Shown: positions 28,606-48,064 of the stretch, in pieces
Layout of the letters: each line of letters starts with the position of its first letter
How positions within the stretch are numbered: position 1 is the first letter of the stretch
Source of the DNA: Metaphire vulgaris
Lineage: Eukaryota > Annelida > Clitellata > Crassiclitellata > Megascolecidae
NCBI GenBank assembly: GCA_018105865.1
Contig: CM030862.1
Location: 11,959,474-12,023,473 of the forward strand
Length of the DNA: 64,000 nt
Direction: 5' to 3'
Notes under the pieces: generated by a model
Told to the model about the DNA's origin: nothing
Databases searched by the model: none
The model's input: only the letters and a program-made list of their open reading frames with translations
Made by a program: the position numbers and the translations under genes

Positions 28606-29300
28606 AAGATTTAGTCGCTCCTTCCAAGATATCAAAATTCATAGGCCTAAGCAACTAGAAGCCCATAGGTAAAATGACATAGAAAAAATGCCATTGTCTT
28701 AACAAATTAAGAAATATATTTTAATAGCAATCAATTTCTGCCAATTTCAGTAGCCTAGAGGGTGCTAGTCCTTTGGACCATTTAACTCAAAGATTTAGTC
28801 GCTCCTTCCAAGATATCAAAATTCATTGGCCTAAACAACTAAAGGTCCATAGGCAAAACGACATAGAAAAATGCCCTTGTCATAAGAAATTAAGAAATAT
28901 ATTTTAATAGCAATCAATTTCTGCCAATTTCAGTAGAGGGTGCTAGTCCTCTGGACCATATAGCTCAAAGATTTAGTCGCTCCTTCCCATATATCAAAAT
29001 TCATTGGCCTAAGCAATTAGAAGTCCATAGGCAAAACTACATAGAAAAAATGCCATTGTCATAAGAAATATATTTTAATAGCAATACATTTCTACCTATT
29101 TCAGTAGAGGGTGCTAGCCCTCTGGACTATATAACTCAAAGATTTAGTCGCTCCTTCCAAGATATCAAAAGTTATAGACCTAAGCAACTAGAAGTCCATA
29201 GGGAAAACGACATAGAAAAATGCCATTGTCATAAGAAATTAAGAAATATATTTTAATAGCAATCAATTTTTACCAATTTCATTAGAGGGTGCTAGCCCCC
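28606..29300. repeat. tandem satellite of about 175 bp, nearly four copies
   Basis: Copies begin at 28606, 28790, 28968 and 29139 with AAGATTTAGTCGCTCCTTCC and end with AGAGGGTGCTAG. Period shrinks from 184 to 178 to 171 bp through small deletions. The last copy stops near 29300. No coding potential is shared between copies. Confidence 0.92.
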
Positions 29301-30089
29301 TAATATATGACGTAACAACGGGGCGACCCCCTTTCGTCTTCCGAAAAGTCTTGACTAGCAAAAAAGTTTATTCCTCCTTCCATTTTCCCTCTCCAAACAT
29401 ACTGACAAGCAAAAAAGTTCATACTTGTATTTTCCCTCTCCAAATACACTGACAAGCAAAAAAGGTCATCACATACAAATTTTGTGTTGCGTTACGTCAC
29501 ATTTACGGAACCTTCCTCGTCCCTCGTCACACTTCGTAACAAATGTCCGGACCCCCTCTCCCCTAGGCGCGTTACGTCATTTGTGGACGAGCGCCAACCC
29601 TATCTTGGAGTCCCCTCCCTTCCCTTAGGAAGGCTTAGGGCAGGCGATAGCATCTTAGCTGCATCATAATTAGGGAGCTGTTACTCTCAGAGGGGCGCTG
29701 TTGGGGGTGTTCGGGAGGTATAAAAATATCTCTGAATGAAAGGCTTCAAGTATTTAGATACCACCAAATATTAGATACAGCTTTGATGATGTATTTAGAT
29801 ACATTTTAATTACCGTAGTCAGGGTTAACATTTAAATGCTTTTAAAATACTTAATTGGGTATTTAGATACTATTCAAATGCTTCAAAACACTGTTTATTT
29901 GATAAATTAATAAGATGATCGAATTCGCTAAAATTACTTAGCCTATAATTATATTACCACTCGTTAGGTGGCGGCCAGACATCAAGGCATCAGCAAGAGA
30001 AATGAGTCAGCACCGTGGAGGGGAAATGGTGTCGGATTCTGCGTAGACCCAGAATTCTGTGTTCAGCAGAAGGACAGACAGTATCAATC

Positions 30090-30090
<1 letters not shown>
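29301..30090. other. intergenic DNA with repeated GACAAGCAAAAAAG fragments
   Basis: Three pieces with TGACAAGCAAAAAAGTTCAT (29350, 29403 and 29451) resemble the interior of the hAT-like GTGGCGTAGCC family, suggesting nested or internally duplicated debris. No gene was recognised. Confidence 0.5.
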
Positions 30091-31842
<1,752 letters not shown>

Positions 31843-31858
<16 letters not shown>

Positions 31859-31874
31859 TAATAATAATAATATA

Positions 31875-31927
<53 letters not shown>

Positions 31928-31985
31928 TAATAATAATCATGAACTGATTATGGTGGCATATCGTACAAGTACTACTAGGACACCT
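31843..31985. repeat. imperfect (AAT)n end and flank of the giant microsatellite
   Basis: AAT repeats with AATAT interruptions run to 31937, followed by GGTGGCATATCGTACAAGTACT and AGGACACC, shared with 17812-17860. Confidence 0.75.
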
Positions 31986-32144
31986 TACAACCAGTGGCGT
32001 ATTTACCATTAGGCCATTTGGGCCCTTTGGTCTTGATGTCAAGCAAAAAAAAGGTCGTCAACTTTTTTCCAAAGTTGTAACTTGTCAGGTCGAAAGTGTC
32101 TGGCCCCCTCTTACCAAAATCCTAAATACGCCACTGCTTACAAC
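31984..32144. mobile_element. hAT-like MITE with CAGTGGCGTATTTACC ends, 145 bp, 8-bp duplication
   Basis: The element runs 31992-32136 with ends CAGTGGCGTATTTACCATT and TAAATACGCCACTG. Perfect octamer duplications CTTACAAC lie at 31984-31991 and 32137-32144. Eight-base duplications and a CAG..CTG end are hAT hallmarks. It matches 623-780. Confidence 0.9.
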
Positions 32145-32850
32145 TAAAAAAAACAAACAGTATATCCTACAACGATCAATGTGCTGGATAACTACGAACA
32201 AAGAGAGCAGTTTTAATAATGTGATTGGCGGGGGTGGGTAGGCCTATAAATTATAAAAAATTCGAAAATCTTTAAAAACACATTAAAAATGTTAAGGTAG
32301 TCGTGAGTTTTGTGGTGTATATATACCGATATACCCCCCCCCCTCCCCGTCGCTACGCCCAGGTATCAATGTGCTATGCTGTTGGCCAGCGCCATAGTTA
32401 ACCATGCGCGCAATCTCGAGTTGATGTCTTCTTCAGTCACACGTATACTGTTCTTGTCGATGCAAACGCTGCATGGCGGACAGGAAGGCGCTATATAAGT
32501 TAGCCTGATTTACTTACTCTCTTGCTGTTTCTTGCTGATAGACTTGCCCTATATGCCGAGAAGGCGAGGGATTCCTCGGCGGATTATACGGCGGATCGTG
32601 ACCGCGCCATTCGTCGGGCAGACGATATACAATCGATACACGCAGGAAGTTTATCGTCTGCTCGAACGACGGCGCTACAAAAATCCGGCGCAATCGAAAA
32701 CGAGGCTGCTCTTTTTTGGGATTACATTACAATAGCGGCGCTGCAGAGATAACAACACTGCTGTCTCGGTCGATGGAAAGAGTCATTCGAGGAAAGGTGA
32801 GATCGAACGGCATGATTTCCTTGCTATATGTAAAAAACGCGGTCTTTCGT
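32145..32850. other. intergenic DNA with a CpG-rich patch
   Basis: It contains GGCGCTATATAAGTTAGCC (SINE-type end, 32489). A CpG-rich segment at 32560-32800 has two overlapping short reading frames but no recognised domain; ATGGAAAGAGTCATTCGAGG before GTGAGA could be a 5' exon, but nothing confirms it. Confidence 0.35.
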
Positions 32851-32851
32851 C

Positions 32852-33111
32852 GTTGGATAAGGGGCGTAACCAGGGCTCCAGAATAGGGCGGGGGGGGGGG
32901 TGGAACATCGACATTTTCTGGTAAAAAAGTAATCTCTGACAAGCAAAATGAAACTCATCAAAGAGTTTTTTTGCACATTATGTATACAATTCTCTTCGAT
33001 GGTACTGGCCCCCTCATCCAATTTCTCAACGATTTTGAGTAAATCCAACGACCGAAATGGGGGTGGGGCAACCCCTTCCGGTGTCCCGTGGCTACGTCAT
33101 TGCGTTGGATA
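32852..33111. mobile_element. hAT-like MITE, GTGGCGTAGCC family, with 8-bp duplication
   Basis: The element (32860-33103) has ends AGGGGCGTAACCAGGG and CCGTGGCTACGTCATTGC. Octamers GTTGGATA flank it at 32852-32859 and 33104-33111. The interior has GACATTTTCTGGTAAAAAAG and CTGACAAGCAAAATG. Confidence 0.85.
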
Positions 33112-33376
33112 GGATATTAATATTTGAGGTCAACGCTAGAGCGGAATTGGTCTAAAAATCCGGTCAGGTTTGTTCATCTGCCTGAGTGATTCAGTATCTC
33201 GTGTTTTAAATTGTCTGCCACAATCACGAGCGTAAATTTGGATGAAAAGGAGGGGCCCTGCCCTGCCCTTGTACTGTACATTTACATTCCCTCGTATACG
33301 CGCGTGTTTGTGTACACTGGTTCACATATACCAAAGTTATAGCCGACTATACAGTGGCATGTTTTTTATTGGGACA

Positions 33377-33595
33377 CGGTGTAGCAGAGGCGTAGCGAAT
33401 GGGGTTCGGGGCATATACCCCCGGGCGCCGAGGTGGGGGGGGGGGCGCTAAAATTGGGTATTTCGGTAAGTGAAATGCATAATAAGAAGTAAAAAACATG
33501 TGCGACGACCTTTTTGCTCGTCAGCAGCGTTGGGGGCGCCAACGGTAGACTTTGCCCCGGGTGCCGGATACCCTCGCTACGCCTCTGCAGTGTAG
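33377..33595. mobile_element. hAT-like MITE with CAGAGGCGTAGCGA ends, 203 bp
   Basis: CAGAGGCGTAGCGA and TCGCTACGCCTCTG are perfect inverted ends at 33385 and 33587. The flanking octamers CGGTGTAG and CAGTGTAG match at seven of eight bases. The interior is G-rich and non-coding. Confidence 0.85.
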
Positions 33596-33888
33596 TACGC
33601 AGTGAGAGAAAGGATTAAACAAACGCAAAAATTCACGGGCAGTCGGTAAAAAAGCATTGCTAACGGTCACTTGTTCTATGGTGAAAACTGACTCAATATC
33701 TGTCTCAAACGGCCAAATACAGCATCATCATTTGACGCTCGAAAAACGCAGTGTCCAATTGAGCGTTAATTATTCGCCTAGTTCTGGAGATTGGAACGTG
33801 TGACGTCAGAACTCCTCAAGATACGATCTATATCATGTCTTACCAGGTTGACCCCCCCTCCCCGTGAACTCTCCTTGTTATTATCATC

Positions 33889-33945
<57 letters not shown>

Positions 33946-35023
33946 GCTGTCGATATTGTCTCTTTTTTTCTACGGTTGCGTGTTCCTTGAGATTGGCTGA
34001 ACGCGACGAGAGATATTGACGCAATTACGGAAGAAAGGAGGAAATTGAAACCAAGGGAAAGGCAAATCTAAAGGGAAGTCAATTTTCAAGGGGCGTGTTG
34101 ACAATGAATGCATGACGCTGAGAAGGAAAAGGCAGTGAATGGTGAGAAGGAAGACCAAAGATGGTGTGGGCTCCCTGGCATACTGGAATAGCAATTCCAA
34201 CTGTATTCTTCGGCTTTGTATATGGATAGCAAGTTGCAATATTTAACATTACTTAACATTAAATGCCAGTGAATGCAGGATTATTTATAGGATTATCAAT
34301 TTGGGGGAGGGGTGCCGGTAAATTCTGAGATCCCCTGCCACAAATGTCTGACGAGCAAAAAAGGTCATCTCATAGCTGAGATTGGGGGGGGAGTGTTGGG
34401 GGTGTCGGTCTCAAATTGGGGGGTGTGTTAGGGGTGTAAAAATATCCCTGTGTGAAAGTAATTAGATTGTTTTAAAAACACCAGCTTAATGGACGCACAT
34501 CTCCCTATCATTGGCGTAGCTGTATATAGGATCTGTTATTTGAGATTCAGGAATTTTTTCCAAAACATTTTTTTATTTTTGGAAATGTCTTCCCACTGAA
34601 ATATGTTAGACGCAAAAATGCCTTGCGTTTTCTAGGCCTTTAACCAAAATGTAGCCTATATAATCTAGTTCTTCTTATTTGTAGCGAGCAGAAAGATCTT
34701 AAGATAGCTGGTTTCTTGTATCACAGGTTTAATAGACCACAAACATATAATATAAAATTGATACCCTGTTTGACACTGGCCTATATCATTAAATTTTTCT
34801 TTTATTGATATTTTTCAGAAATTATTTTTATTATTAGGGTCAACCAAAAAGAAAATTGACTGATTTCGTCATGCGTGCCAATATATTTTCCCGTCATCGC
34901 CATGTTCCATCAAGTCGCGGTTCCTGGTTATACCACGGATATGCCTTTCCCAGTCTCTGTTCTTCTCAATTTCACTTAACGCGTTCACATTCACGCTTCC
35001 TGTCTCATAAATTCCAACCAGCC
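33596..35023. other. intergenic DNA without a recognised gene
   Basis: It holds a (TA)n tract at 33890-33942, a G-rich GACGAGCAAAAAAGGTCATC fragment at 34345 related to the hAT-like family, and AT-rich unique sequence. Short reading frames show no family features. Confidence 0.5.
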
Positions 35024-35031
35024 AGCTTTTT

Positions 35032-35443
35032 CAGTGGCGTAGCCAGAGTTCCAGAATCGGGATGGGGGGAGGTACATCGACAATGTCTGGTAAAAAGTCT
35101 CCGACAAGCAAAAATACGCAACGTCGTCAAAGAATTCTTTGCATTCTTCACACATTCCACTCACGTATTATCTTCGATGCATGCCACCTAATCACCACCA
35201 CCACCACCACCACCACCCAAAAAAATCTCAACGGTTTTGCGAAAATCCCACGACCCGTCCAAGCCAGAATATGGGAACCGGTCCCCGTGCCAGGGACTGT
35301 TTTAAGAAAATTTATCACTGCACAAAGCACAGAAAATTGCATTTTACCACTGCACATTTTCATTTCTCACTGCACATTTTGTGCATCACTGCACGTTAAA
35401 ACAGGCCCTGCCCCGTGCTATCCCTGCGTGGCTACGCCAAAGA
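35032..35443. mobile_element. hAT-like MITE, GTGGCGTAGCC family, with a nested insertion
   Basis: It begins CAGTGGCGTAGCCAGAGTTC and ends GCGTGGCTACGCCAAAG. The interior has ACATCGACAATGTCTGGTAA and CGACAAGCAAAAATACG, plus a (CAC)n patch. It is interrupted by the element at 35291-35410. Confidence 0.75.
35283..35418. mobile_element. nested 120-bp hAT-type MITE with 8-bp duplication
   Basis: The ends CAGGGACTGTTTTAA (35291) and TTAAAACAGGCCCTG (35410) are inverted. Perfect CCCCGTGC duplications lie at 35283-35290 and 35411-35418. The interior repeats CACTGCACA several times. Confidence 0.9.
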
Positions 35444-36414
35444 ACTCATTAGTTGTCATCCTCTTTCTCCTCAAGAATCTTCATCCTAGAACTTTCTTTA
35501 CGGTGACATAATACAACTGACGACGCTGACGGCTCCTGCTGCAACAGTCCAAACGAGAAAGATGAAGAGGAGGAAGAGGAGGAGGAGGAGGAGGAGGAGG
35601 AGGAGGAGAAGGAGGAGGAGGAGGAGGGAGAGGTTTGCACACCGTTTACGCCTGTGTTGGGAAAATTGCGGACTTCAGATGCACATGCAGCATATAATTA
35701 TACGGGCAGAGACGGCGGTGAGTACTGTATACTGTGGACACATGATGGTCGCGACCGACGACAAACAATAGTTTTCCAGGTCCCATAGTCCGCCACTCTC
35801 GCAAGGGGGCGGCTGTTTCGACGCCGGGGACGTGGTCAAACTGCCAAATCGGTATGGGGGTGGGGATGGGGGTGGGGTAGGACCAGGAGGAGTGGGGCGA
35901 TCTCTGGCGAAACTAGGGGGCGCCATATTGCCATCATAGAGGTTTAACTGGACAAAGCCGTAGTCAACGGCAGGGACAGTGTGTTTGAGCGCGCACGTGT
36001 CTGTGTGTGAGCCTGTGAGCCTGGAGGTATACAACGTCATTTATCGGGGGAAAATTCAGTCATTTACCCTCGGCCGGGGCGTATACAACGTGCATGGCAA
36101 GTACACCCGGCGGGCGCCCGCTTTTTATTCGCCGTTCGCGAAAACAACCAGAGACGTTACGTGACTGGATAAACATTTACGAATGTTTAGGGTCGCAGTG
36201 AGTGGGGGGTGAGGACAGAGGTGCGGGTGAGGGTGTGGAGGGAAGGGTAGGGGACAACGTTTCCGGAATTCTGGTCGGACAGACGACGAACAGCGAGGAA
36301 ATATACGCTGGCGAATTTGGACCTAAAAGATATGCAGCCTCAATCGCTACATATATTTACACCTTCACATCTACACCAACACGACACCAGGATAGTACCC
36401 GACATGATCTCACG
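35444..36414. other. intergenic DNA with (GAG)n and GC-rich patches
   Basis: A (GAG)n tract lies at 35560-35630. The rest is G-rich unique sequence (35840-35900, 36195-36260) with no recognised gene; the Ser- or Pro-rich reading frames reflect composition. Confidence 0.5.
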
Positions 36415-36639
36415 CAGACATGGACATGTGCCCATTTTTAAAAAACCAACCCATAATGATTCGGACCCAACCTAACTCATGAAACTAATGGAGTTAGGCC
36501 TACTTGAAACAACCCAACTCACCATAAAACAAAACAGTTTCTTAAATCATGCATGACTCAACCAACCCAAACCACCATAAACTTGGAAATTTATGACCCA
36601 GCCGAACCCATGGGTGGACCAAACCCGTGTCCATGTCTG
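36415..36639. mobile_element. MITE with CAGACATGGACA ends
   Basis: CAGACATGGACATGTG and CCCGTGTCCATGTCTG form inverted ends 225 bp apart. The interior is rich in CAACCCAAC and ACCATAAA motifs. No exact target-site duplication was found; the CAG..CTG ends suggest hAT. Confidence 0.65.
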
Positions 36640-37040
36640 TCATCCATAGGTCATTCTCCAATCTAGACCAACAACGCAAGAATCGCTGTAGTAACGAGCC
36701 AGATAAAACATAAGCCGTACTAGAGTCTATATATGTAAGCTATTTTAGATCACGTGAGTCTGTGTGGACACCAATATGTATACAGAATCCCCAAAATTAC
36801 TGGTTAAGACCCTTCTTATCTCTCGGTCGACATTTTAGCCATACGCCAGAGAAACGATTTCTGAAATACTTTGTATAGTGTCGTTTCAAATGGCTCACCA
36901 TTTTTCGGGGCATTTCGAATGCTCTAGAATAAAATTGAGGCAGAATAATTATATTGACAATTCTAGTACGGTTTGACTCAGCTAAGCTGGGGACACACGT
37001 CCAGCACGCGTGGTGCCGTCCAGCAGTGCCATTCAGAGAG
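36640..37040. other. unique flank left of the (GA)n tract
   Basis: No gene was recognised. At 36998-37050 the flank contains CGTCCAGCACGCGTGGTGCC and GAGTGCCATCCAG, resembling GGTGCCATCCAGCACGCGTG inside the satellite array. Confidence 0.55.
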
Positions 37041-37640
<600 letters not shown>

Positions 37641-37732
37641 AGACAAAGAGGGCAGTATGATCAGTATGTGGCTAATATAGCCGATAGATGGGCCTAGCAG
37701 GAACAGTTTACGACTTCATTCAAAGACTATAC

Positions 37733-37754
37733 TATAATAATAATAATAATAATA

Positions 37755-37795
<41 letters not shown>

Positions 37796-37796
37796 C
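37733..37796. repeat. self-complementary (AAT)n-(ATT)n hairpin (representative copy)
   Basis: (TAA)n runs directly into (TTA)n, giving an inverted repeat that can fold on itself. The same junction occurs in both hairpin blocks of every higher-order unit (for example 39220-39315, 45270-45355, 54655-54742), with arm lengths varying from about 20 to 60 bp. Confidence 0.85.
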
Positions 37797-38623
37797 GTCG
37801 TCATTGTCATCATCATCATTGATACTACTATTTCATTAGCACGTGATTGGCAGGTGACTGATGGCAGAAGACTGATAGGTTACGGGTGATTGACAGCTGT
37901 CAGATTGAGAGATCACAGAGTGGTGAAAGATGACAGATGATTGACAGCTGTCAGATTAAGAGATAATGGACAGGTGAAAAATGACAGCTGATTGATCAAA
38001 TCTATAGCGCCATAATGTAGCGATATACCTTTAGCATCAGAAGTTATAACAGAAATAATATAGTAATGATAATAATAGCAATCATAGAGTGGTGACGAAG
38101 AGGGCAGTATGGTCAGCAGAGCCTACTATAGCAATAGTACTGTACTAAGGCGTAAATGTGGATGACCCCTATGACCCCTCTGTTAGACTCTGTTGAATTT
38201 CATCAGAATATTGAGGCTGAAGATGCTGCTTGCGTTGGCAGATTTCAATCTGAATAATTATTATTTTTTCTTATTGCCATTATTGTCCTTGGTTGTCGTA
38301 CAGTCAATGGCGTTAGTGTGTAGTATGAAATGGTTGGGAGTGCTCTATTTCGAACCCTGTAGATCGAAATTGAGAATGATATTATTTATTATTCTTGCAA
38401 ATTGTAAGGCAATGACGAAGGAACAAGAGTAAAATGTGGATTTTGTCGCACAATTTCTTCAAATTGATTAGATTTTTACATACTTAGGGCCAATCTACCC
38501 TCTATTCAACAGTTATGCGGTGCCATCCAGCACGCGTGCCATCCTTTAGCATCAGAAGTTATAACAGAAATAATATAGTAATGATAATAATAGCAATCAT
38601 AGAGTGGTGACGAAGAGGGCAGT

Positions 38624-38815
38624 ATGGTCAGCAGGGACGTAGCCAGGCATGGGCAGGATTTTATGTTACGGTGGCTCAAGCCCAAGATTCACTTCCATTT
38701 CTTCCTTTTGAACCCGCAACGCTATTTGGCCTTGAATTCATGTGGATAGGGGGCTAGCTTCAGTCATGGGGCTAAAGCGCCCAAGCCCATTCCTAGCTAC
38801 GTCCCTGATGATCAG
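38624..38815. mobile_element. hAT-like core inside the satellite (representative copy)
   Basis: A 176-bp element (38632-38807) with ends CAGGGACGTAGCCAGGCATG and CCTAGCTACGTCCCTG. The flanks ATGGTCAG and ATGATCAG look like an 8-bp duplication with one change. Full or partial copies recur two to three times per higher-order unit with the same flanks, so the insertion came before amplification. Confidence 0.8.
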
Positions 38816-38885
38816 CATGTTGCTAAAATCGCCGTTCGATGTGCCAAGCAGGAATAGTTTATGACCTCAATTGAAAGGCTATTAA

Positions 38886-38943
<58 letters not shown>

Positions 38944-39241
38944 ATCATCATCATCACCATCGTCGTCGTTGTTGTAATCATCATCATTGCTACTACTATT
39001 TCATTAGCGAATGATTGGCAGGTGAGTGATGGCAGGTTACGGGTGATTGACAGCTGTCAGATTGAGAGATCACAGAGTGGTGCAAGATGACAGATGATTG
39101 GCAGCTGTCAGATTAAGCCATAATATAGCGATGTGCCTATAGCACCTGGGCTTATCATTAAAATATAGCCGATAGATGGGCCTAGCAGGAACAGTTTACG
39201 ACTTCATTTCAAAGACTATAATAATAATAATAATAGTAGTA

Positions 39242-39315
<74 letters not shown>

Positions 39316-39893
39316 CGTCGTAATCGTCATCATCATCATTGATACTACTATTTCATTAGCACATGATTGGCAGGTGACTGATGGCAGAAGACTGATAGGT
39401 TACGGGTGATTGACAGCTGTCAGATTGAGAGATCACAGAGTGGTGAAAGATGACAGATGATTGACAGCTGTCAGATTAAGAGATAATGGACAGCTGAAAA
39501 ATGACAGCTGATTGATCAAATCTATAGCGCCATAATGTAGCGATATACCTTTAGCATCAGAAGTTATAACAGAAATAATATAGTAATGATAATAATAGCA
39601 ATCATAGAGTGATGACGAAGAGGGCAGTATGGTCAGCAGGGACGTAGCCAGGCATGGGCAGGATTTTCTGTTACAGGGTCTCAATCCCAAGATTCACTTC
39701 CACTTCTTCCTTGTGAACCCGCAACGCTATTTGGCCTTGAATTCATGTGGATGGGGGGGGGGGGGGGGCTAGCTCAGTCATGGGGCTAAAGCGCCCAAGC
39801 CCATTCTTAGCTACGTCCCTGATGATCAGCATGTTGCTAAAATCACCGATCGATGTGCCAAACAGGAACAGTTTATGACTTCAATTGAGAGGC

Positions 39894-39957
<64 letters not shown>

Positions 39958-40427
39958 GTTATTATTATTATCATCATCACCATCGTCGTCGTCGTCATCA
40001 TCATCATTGCTACTACTATTTCATTAGCGAATGATTGGCAGGTGAGTGATGGCAGGTTACGGGTGATTGACAGCTGTCAGAATGAGAGATCACAGAGTGG
40101 TGAAAGATGACAGATGATTGACAGCTGTCAGATTAAGAAATAATGGACAGGTGAAAAATGACAGCTGATTGATCAAATCTATAGCGCCATAATGTAGCGA
40201 TATACCTTTAGGATCAGAAGTTATAACAGAAATAATATAGTAATGATAATAATAATCCGCAACGCCATTTGGCCTTGAATTCATGTCTATAGGGGGGGGG
40301 GGGCTAGCTTCAGTCATGGGGCTATAGCGCCCAAGCCCATTCCTAGCTACGTCCCTGATGATCAGCATGTTGCTAAAATCGCCGTTCGATGTGCCAAACA
40401 GGAACAGTTTATGACTTCAATTGAGAG

Positions 40428-40481
<54 letters not shown>

Positions 40482-40783
40482 TTTTTATATTATCATCATC
40501 ATCATCACCATCGTTGTCGTCGTCGTCAACATCATCATTGCTACTACTATTTCATTAGCGAATGATTGGCAGGTGACTGATGGCAGGTTACGGGTGATTG
40601 ACAGCTGTCAGATTGAGAGATCACAGAGTGGTGCAAGATGACAGATGATTGGCAGCTGTCAGATTAAGCCATAATATAGCGATGTGCCTATAGCACCAGG
40701 GCTTATCATTAAAATACGATAATAATAATCAGAGTGGTAACGAAGAGGCAGTATGATCAGTATGTGGCTAATATAGCCGATAG

Positions 40784-45225
<4,442 letters not shown>

Positions 45226-45266
45226 ATGGGCCTAGCAGGAACAGTTTACGACTTCATTTCAAAGTC

Positions 45267-45335
<69 letters not shown>

Positions 45336-46446
45336 TATTATTATTATTATTATTATCGTCGTCATTGTCATCATCATCATTGATACTACTATTTCATTAG
45401 CACGTGATTGGCAGGTGACTGATGGCAGAAGACTGATAGGTTACGGGTGATTGACAGCTGTCAGATTGAGAGATCACAAAGTGGTGAAAGATGACAGATG
45501 ATTGACAGCTGTCAGATTAAGAGATAATGGACAGGTGAAAATGACAGCTGATTGATCAAATCTATAGCGCCATAATGTAGCGATATACCTTTAGCATCAG
45601 AAGTTATAACAGAAATAATATAGTAATGATAATAATAGCAATCATAGAGTGGTGACGAAGAGGGCAGTATGGTCAGCAGAGCCTACTATAGCAATAGTAC
45701 TGTACTAAGGCGTAAATGTGGATGACCCTTTTGACCCCTCTGTTAGACTCTGTTGAATTTCATCAGAATATTGAGGCTGAAGATGCTGCTTGCGTTGGCA
45801 GATTTCAATCTGAATAATAATTATTTTTTCTTATTGCCATTATTGTCCTTGGTTGTCGTACAGTCAATGGCGTTAGTGTGTAGTATGAAATGGTTGGGAG
45901 TGCTCTATTTCGAACCCTGTAGATCGAAATTGAGAATGATATTATTTATTATTCTTGCAAATTGTAAGGCAATGACGAAGGAACAAGAGTAAAATGTGGA
46001 TTTTGTCGCACAATTTCTTGAAATCGATTAGATTTTTACATACTTAGGCCAATCTACCCTCTATTCAACAGTTATGTGGTGCCATCCAGCACGCGTGCCA
46101 TCCTTTAGCATCAGAAGTTATAACAGAAATAATATAGTAATGATAATAATAGCAATTATAGAGTGGTGACGAAGAGGCAGTATGGTCAGCAGGGACGTAG
46201 CCAGGCATGGGCAGGATTTTATGTTACGGTGGCTCAAGCCCAAGATTCACTTCCATTTCTTCCTTTTGAACCCGCAACGCTATTTGGCCTTGAATTCATG
46301 TGGATAGGGGGGGGCTAGCTTCAGTCATGGGGCTAAAGCGCCCAAGCCCATTCCTAGCTACGTCCCTGATGATCAGCATGTTGCTAAAATCGCCGTTCGA
46401 TGTGCCAAGCAGGAATAGTTTATGACCTCAATTGAAAGGCTATTAA

Positions 46447-46522
<76 letters not shown>

Positions 46523-46905
46523 ATCATCATCATCACCATCGTCGTCGTTGTTGTAATCATCATCATTGCTACTACTATTTCATTAGCGAATGATTGGCAG
46601 GTGAGTGATGGCAGGTTACGGGTGATTGACAGCTGTCAGATTGAGAGATCACAGAGTGGTGCAAGATGACAGATGATTGGCAGCTGTCAGATTAAGCCAT
46701 AATATAGCGATGTGCCTATAGCACCTGGGCTTATCATTAAAATACCATAATAATAATCAGGGTGGTAACGAAGAGGGCGGTATGATCAGTATGTGGCTAA
46801 TATAGCCGATAGATGGGCCTAGCAGGAACAGTTTACGACTTCATTTCAAAGACTATAATAATAATAATAGTAGTAGTAGTAATAATAATAATAATAATAA
46901 TAATA

Positions 46906-46937
<32 letters not shown>

Positions 46938-47461
46938 CGTCGTAATCGTCATCATCATCATTGATACTACTATTTCATTAGCATATGATTGGCAGGTGAC
47001 TGATGGCAGAAGACTGATAGGTTACGGGTGATTGACAGCTGTCAGATTGAGAGATAATGGACAGCTGAAAAATGACAGGTGATTGATCAAATCTATAGCG
47101 CCATAATGTAGCGATATACCTTTAGCATCAGAAGTTATAACAGAAATAATATAGTAATGATAATAATAGCAATCATAGAGTGATGACGAAGAGGGCAGTA
47201 TGGTCAGCAGGGACGTAGCCAGGCATGGGCAGGATTTTCTGTTACAGGGTCTCAATCCCAAGATTCACTTCCACTTCTTCCTTGTGAACCCGCAACGCCA
47301 TTTGGCCTTGAATTCATGTGGATGGGGGGGGGGGGCTAGCTCCAGTCATGGGGCTAAAGCGCCCAAGCCCATTCTTAGCTACGTCCCTGATGATCAGCAT
47401 GTTGCTAAAATCGCCGATCGATGTGCCAAACAGGAACAGTTTATGACTTCAATTGAGAGGC

Positions 47462-47505
<44 letters not shown>

Positions 47506-48004
47506 TTATTATTATTATTATTCTTATTATTATTATTATTATTGTTATTATTATTATCATCATCACCATCGTCGTCGTCGTCATCATCATCATTGCTACT
47601 ACTATTTCATTAGCGAATGATTGGCAGGTGAGTGATGGCAGGTTACGGGTGATTGACAGCTGTCAGATTGAGAGATCACAGAGTGGTGAAAGATGACAGA
47701 TGATTGACAGCTGTCAGATTAAGAGATAATGGACAGGTGAAAAATGACAGCTGATTGATCAAATCTATAGCGCCATAATGTAGCGATATACCTTTAGGAT
47801 CAGAAGTTATAACAGAAATAATATAGTAATGATAATAATAATCCGCAACGCCATTTGGCCTTGAATTCATGTCTATAGGGGCTAGCTTCAGTCATGGGGC
47901 TATTGCGCCCAAGCCCATTCTAGCTACGTCCCTGATGATCAGCATGTTGCTAAAATCGCCGTTCGATGTGCCAAACAGGAACAGTTTATGACTTCAATTG
48001 AGAG

Positions 48005-48064
<60 letters not shown>

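Larger units (their letters stand above)
37688..40783. repeat. satellite unit 1, medium class
   Basis: 3096 bp. It includes the hAT-like cores at 38632-38807 and near 39640-39830, plus the extra module with a core lacking its left end (TCCGCAACGCCATTTGGCC, about 40257-40370). Confidence 0.85.

Noticed and set aside
34856..35023. Possible exon just left of the hAT element
   Set aside because: No splice pair, domain or family resemblance could be found.
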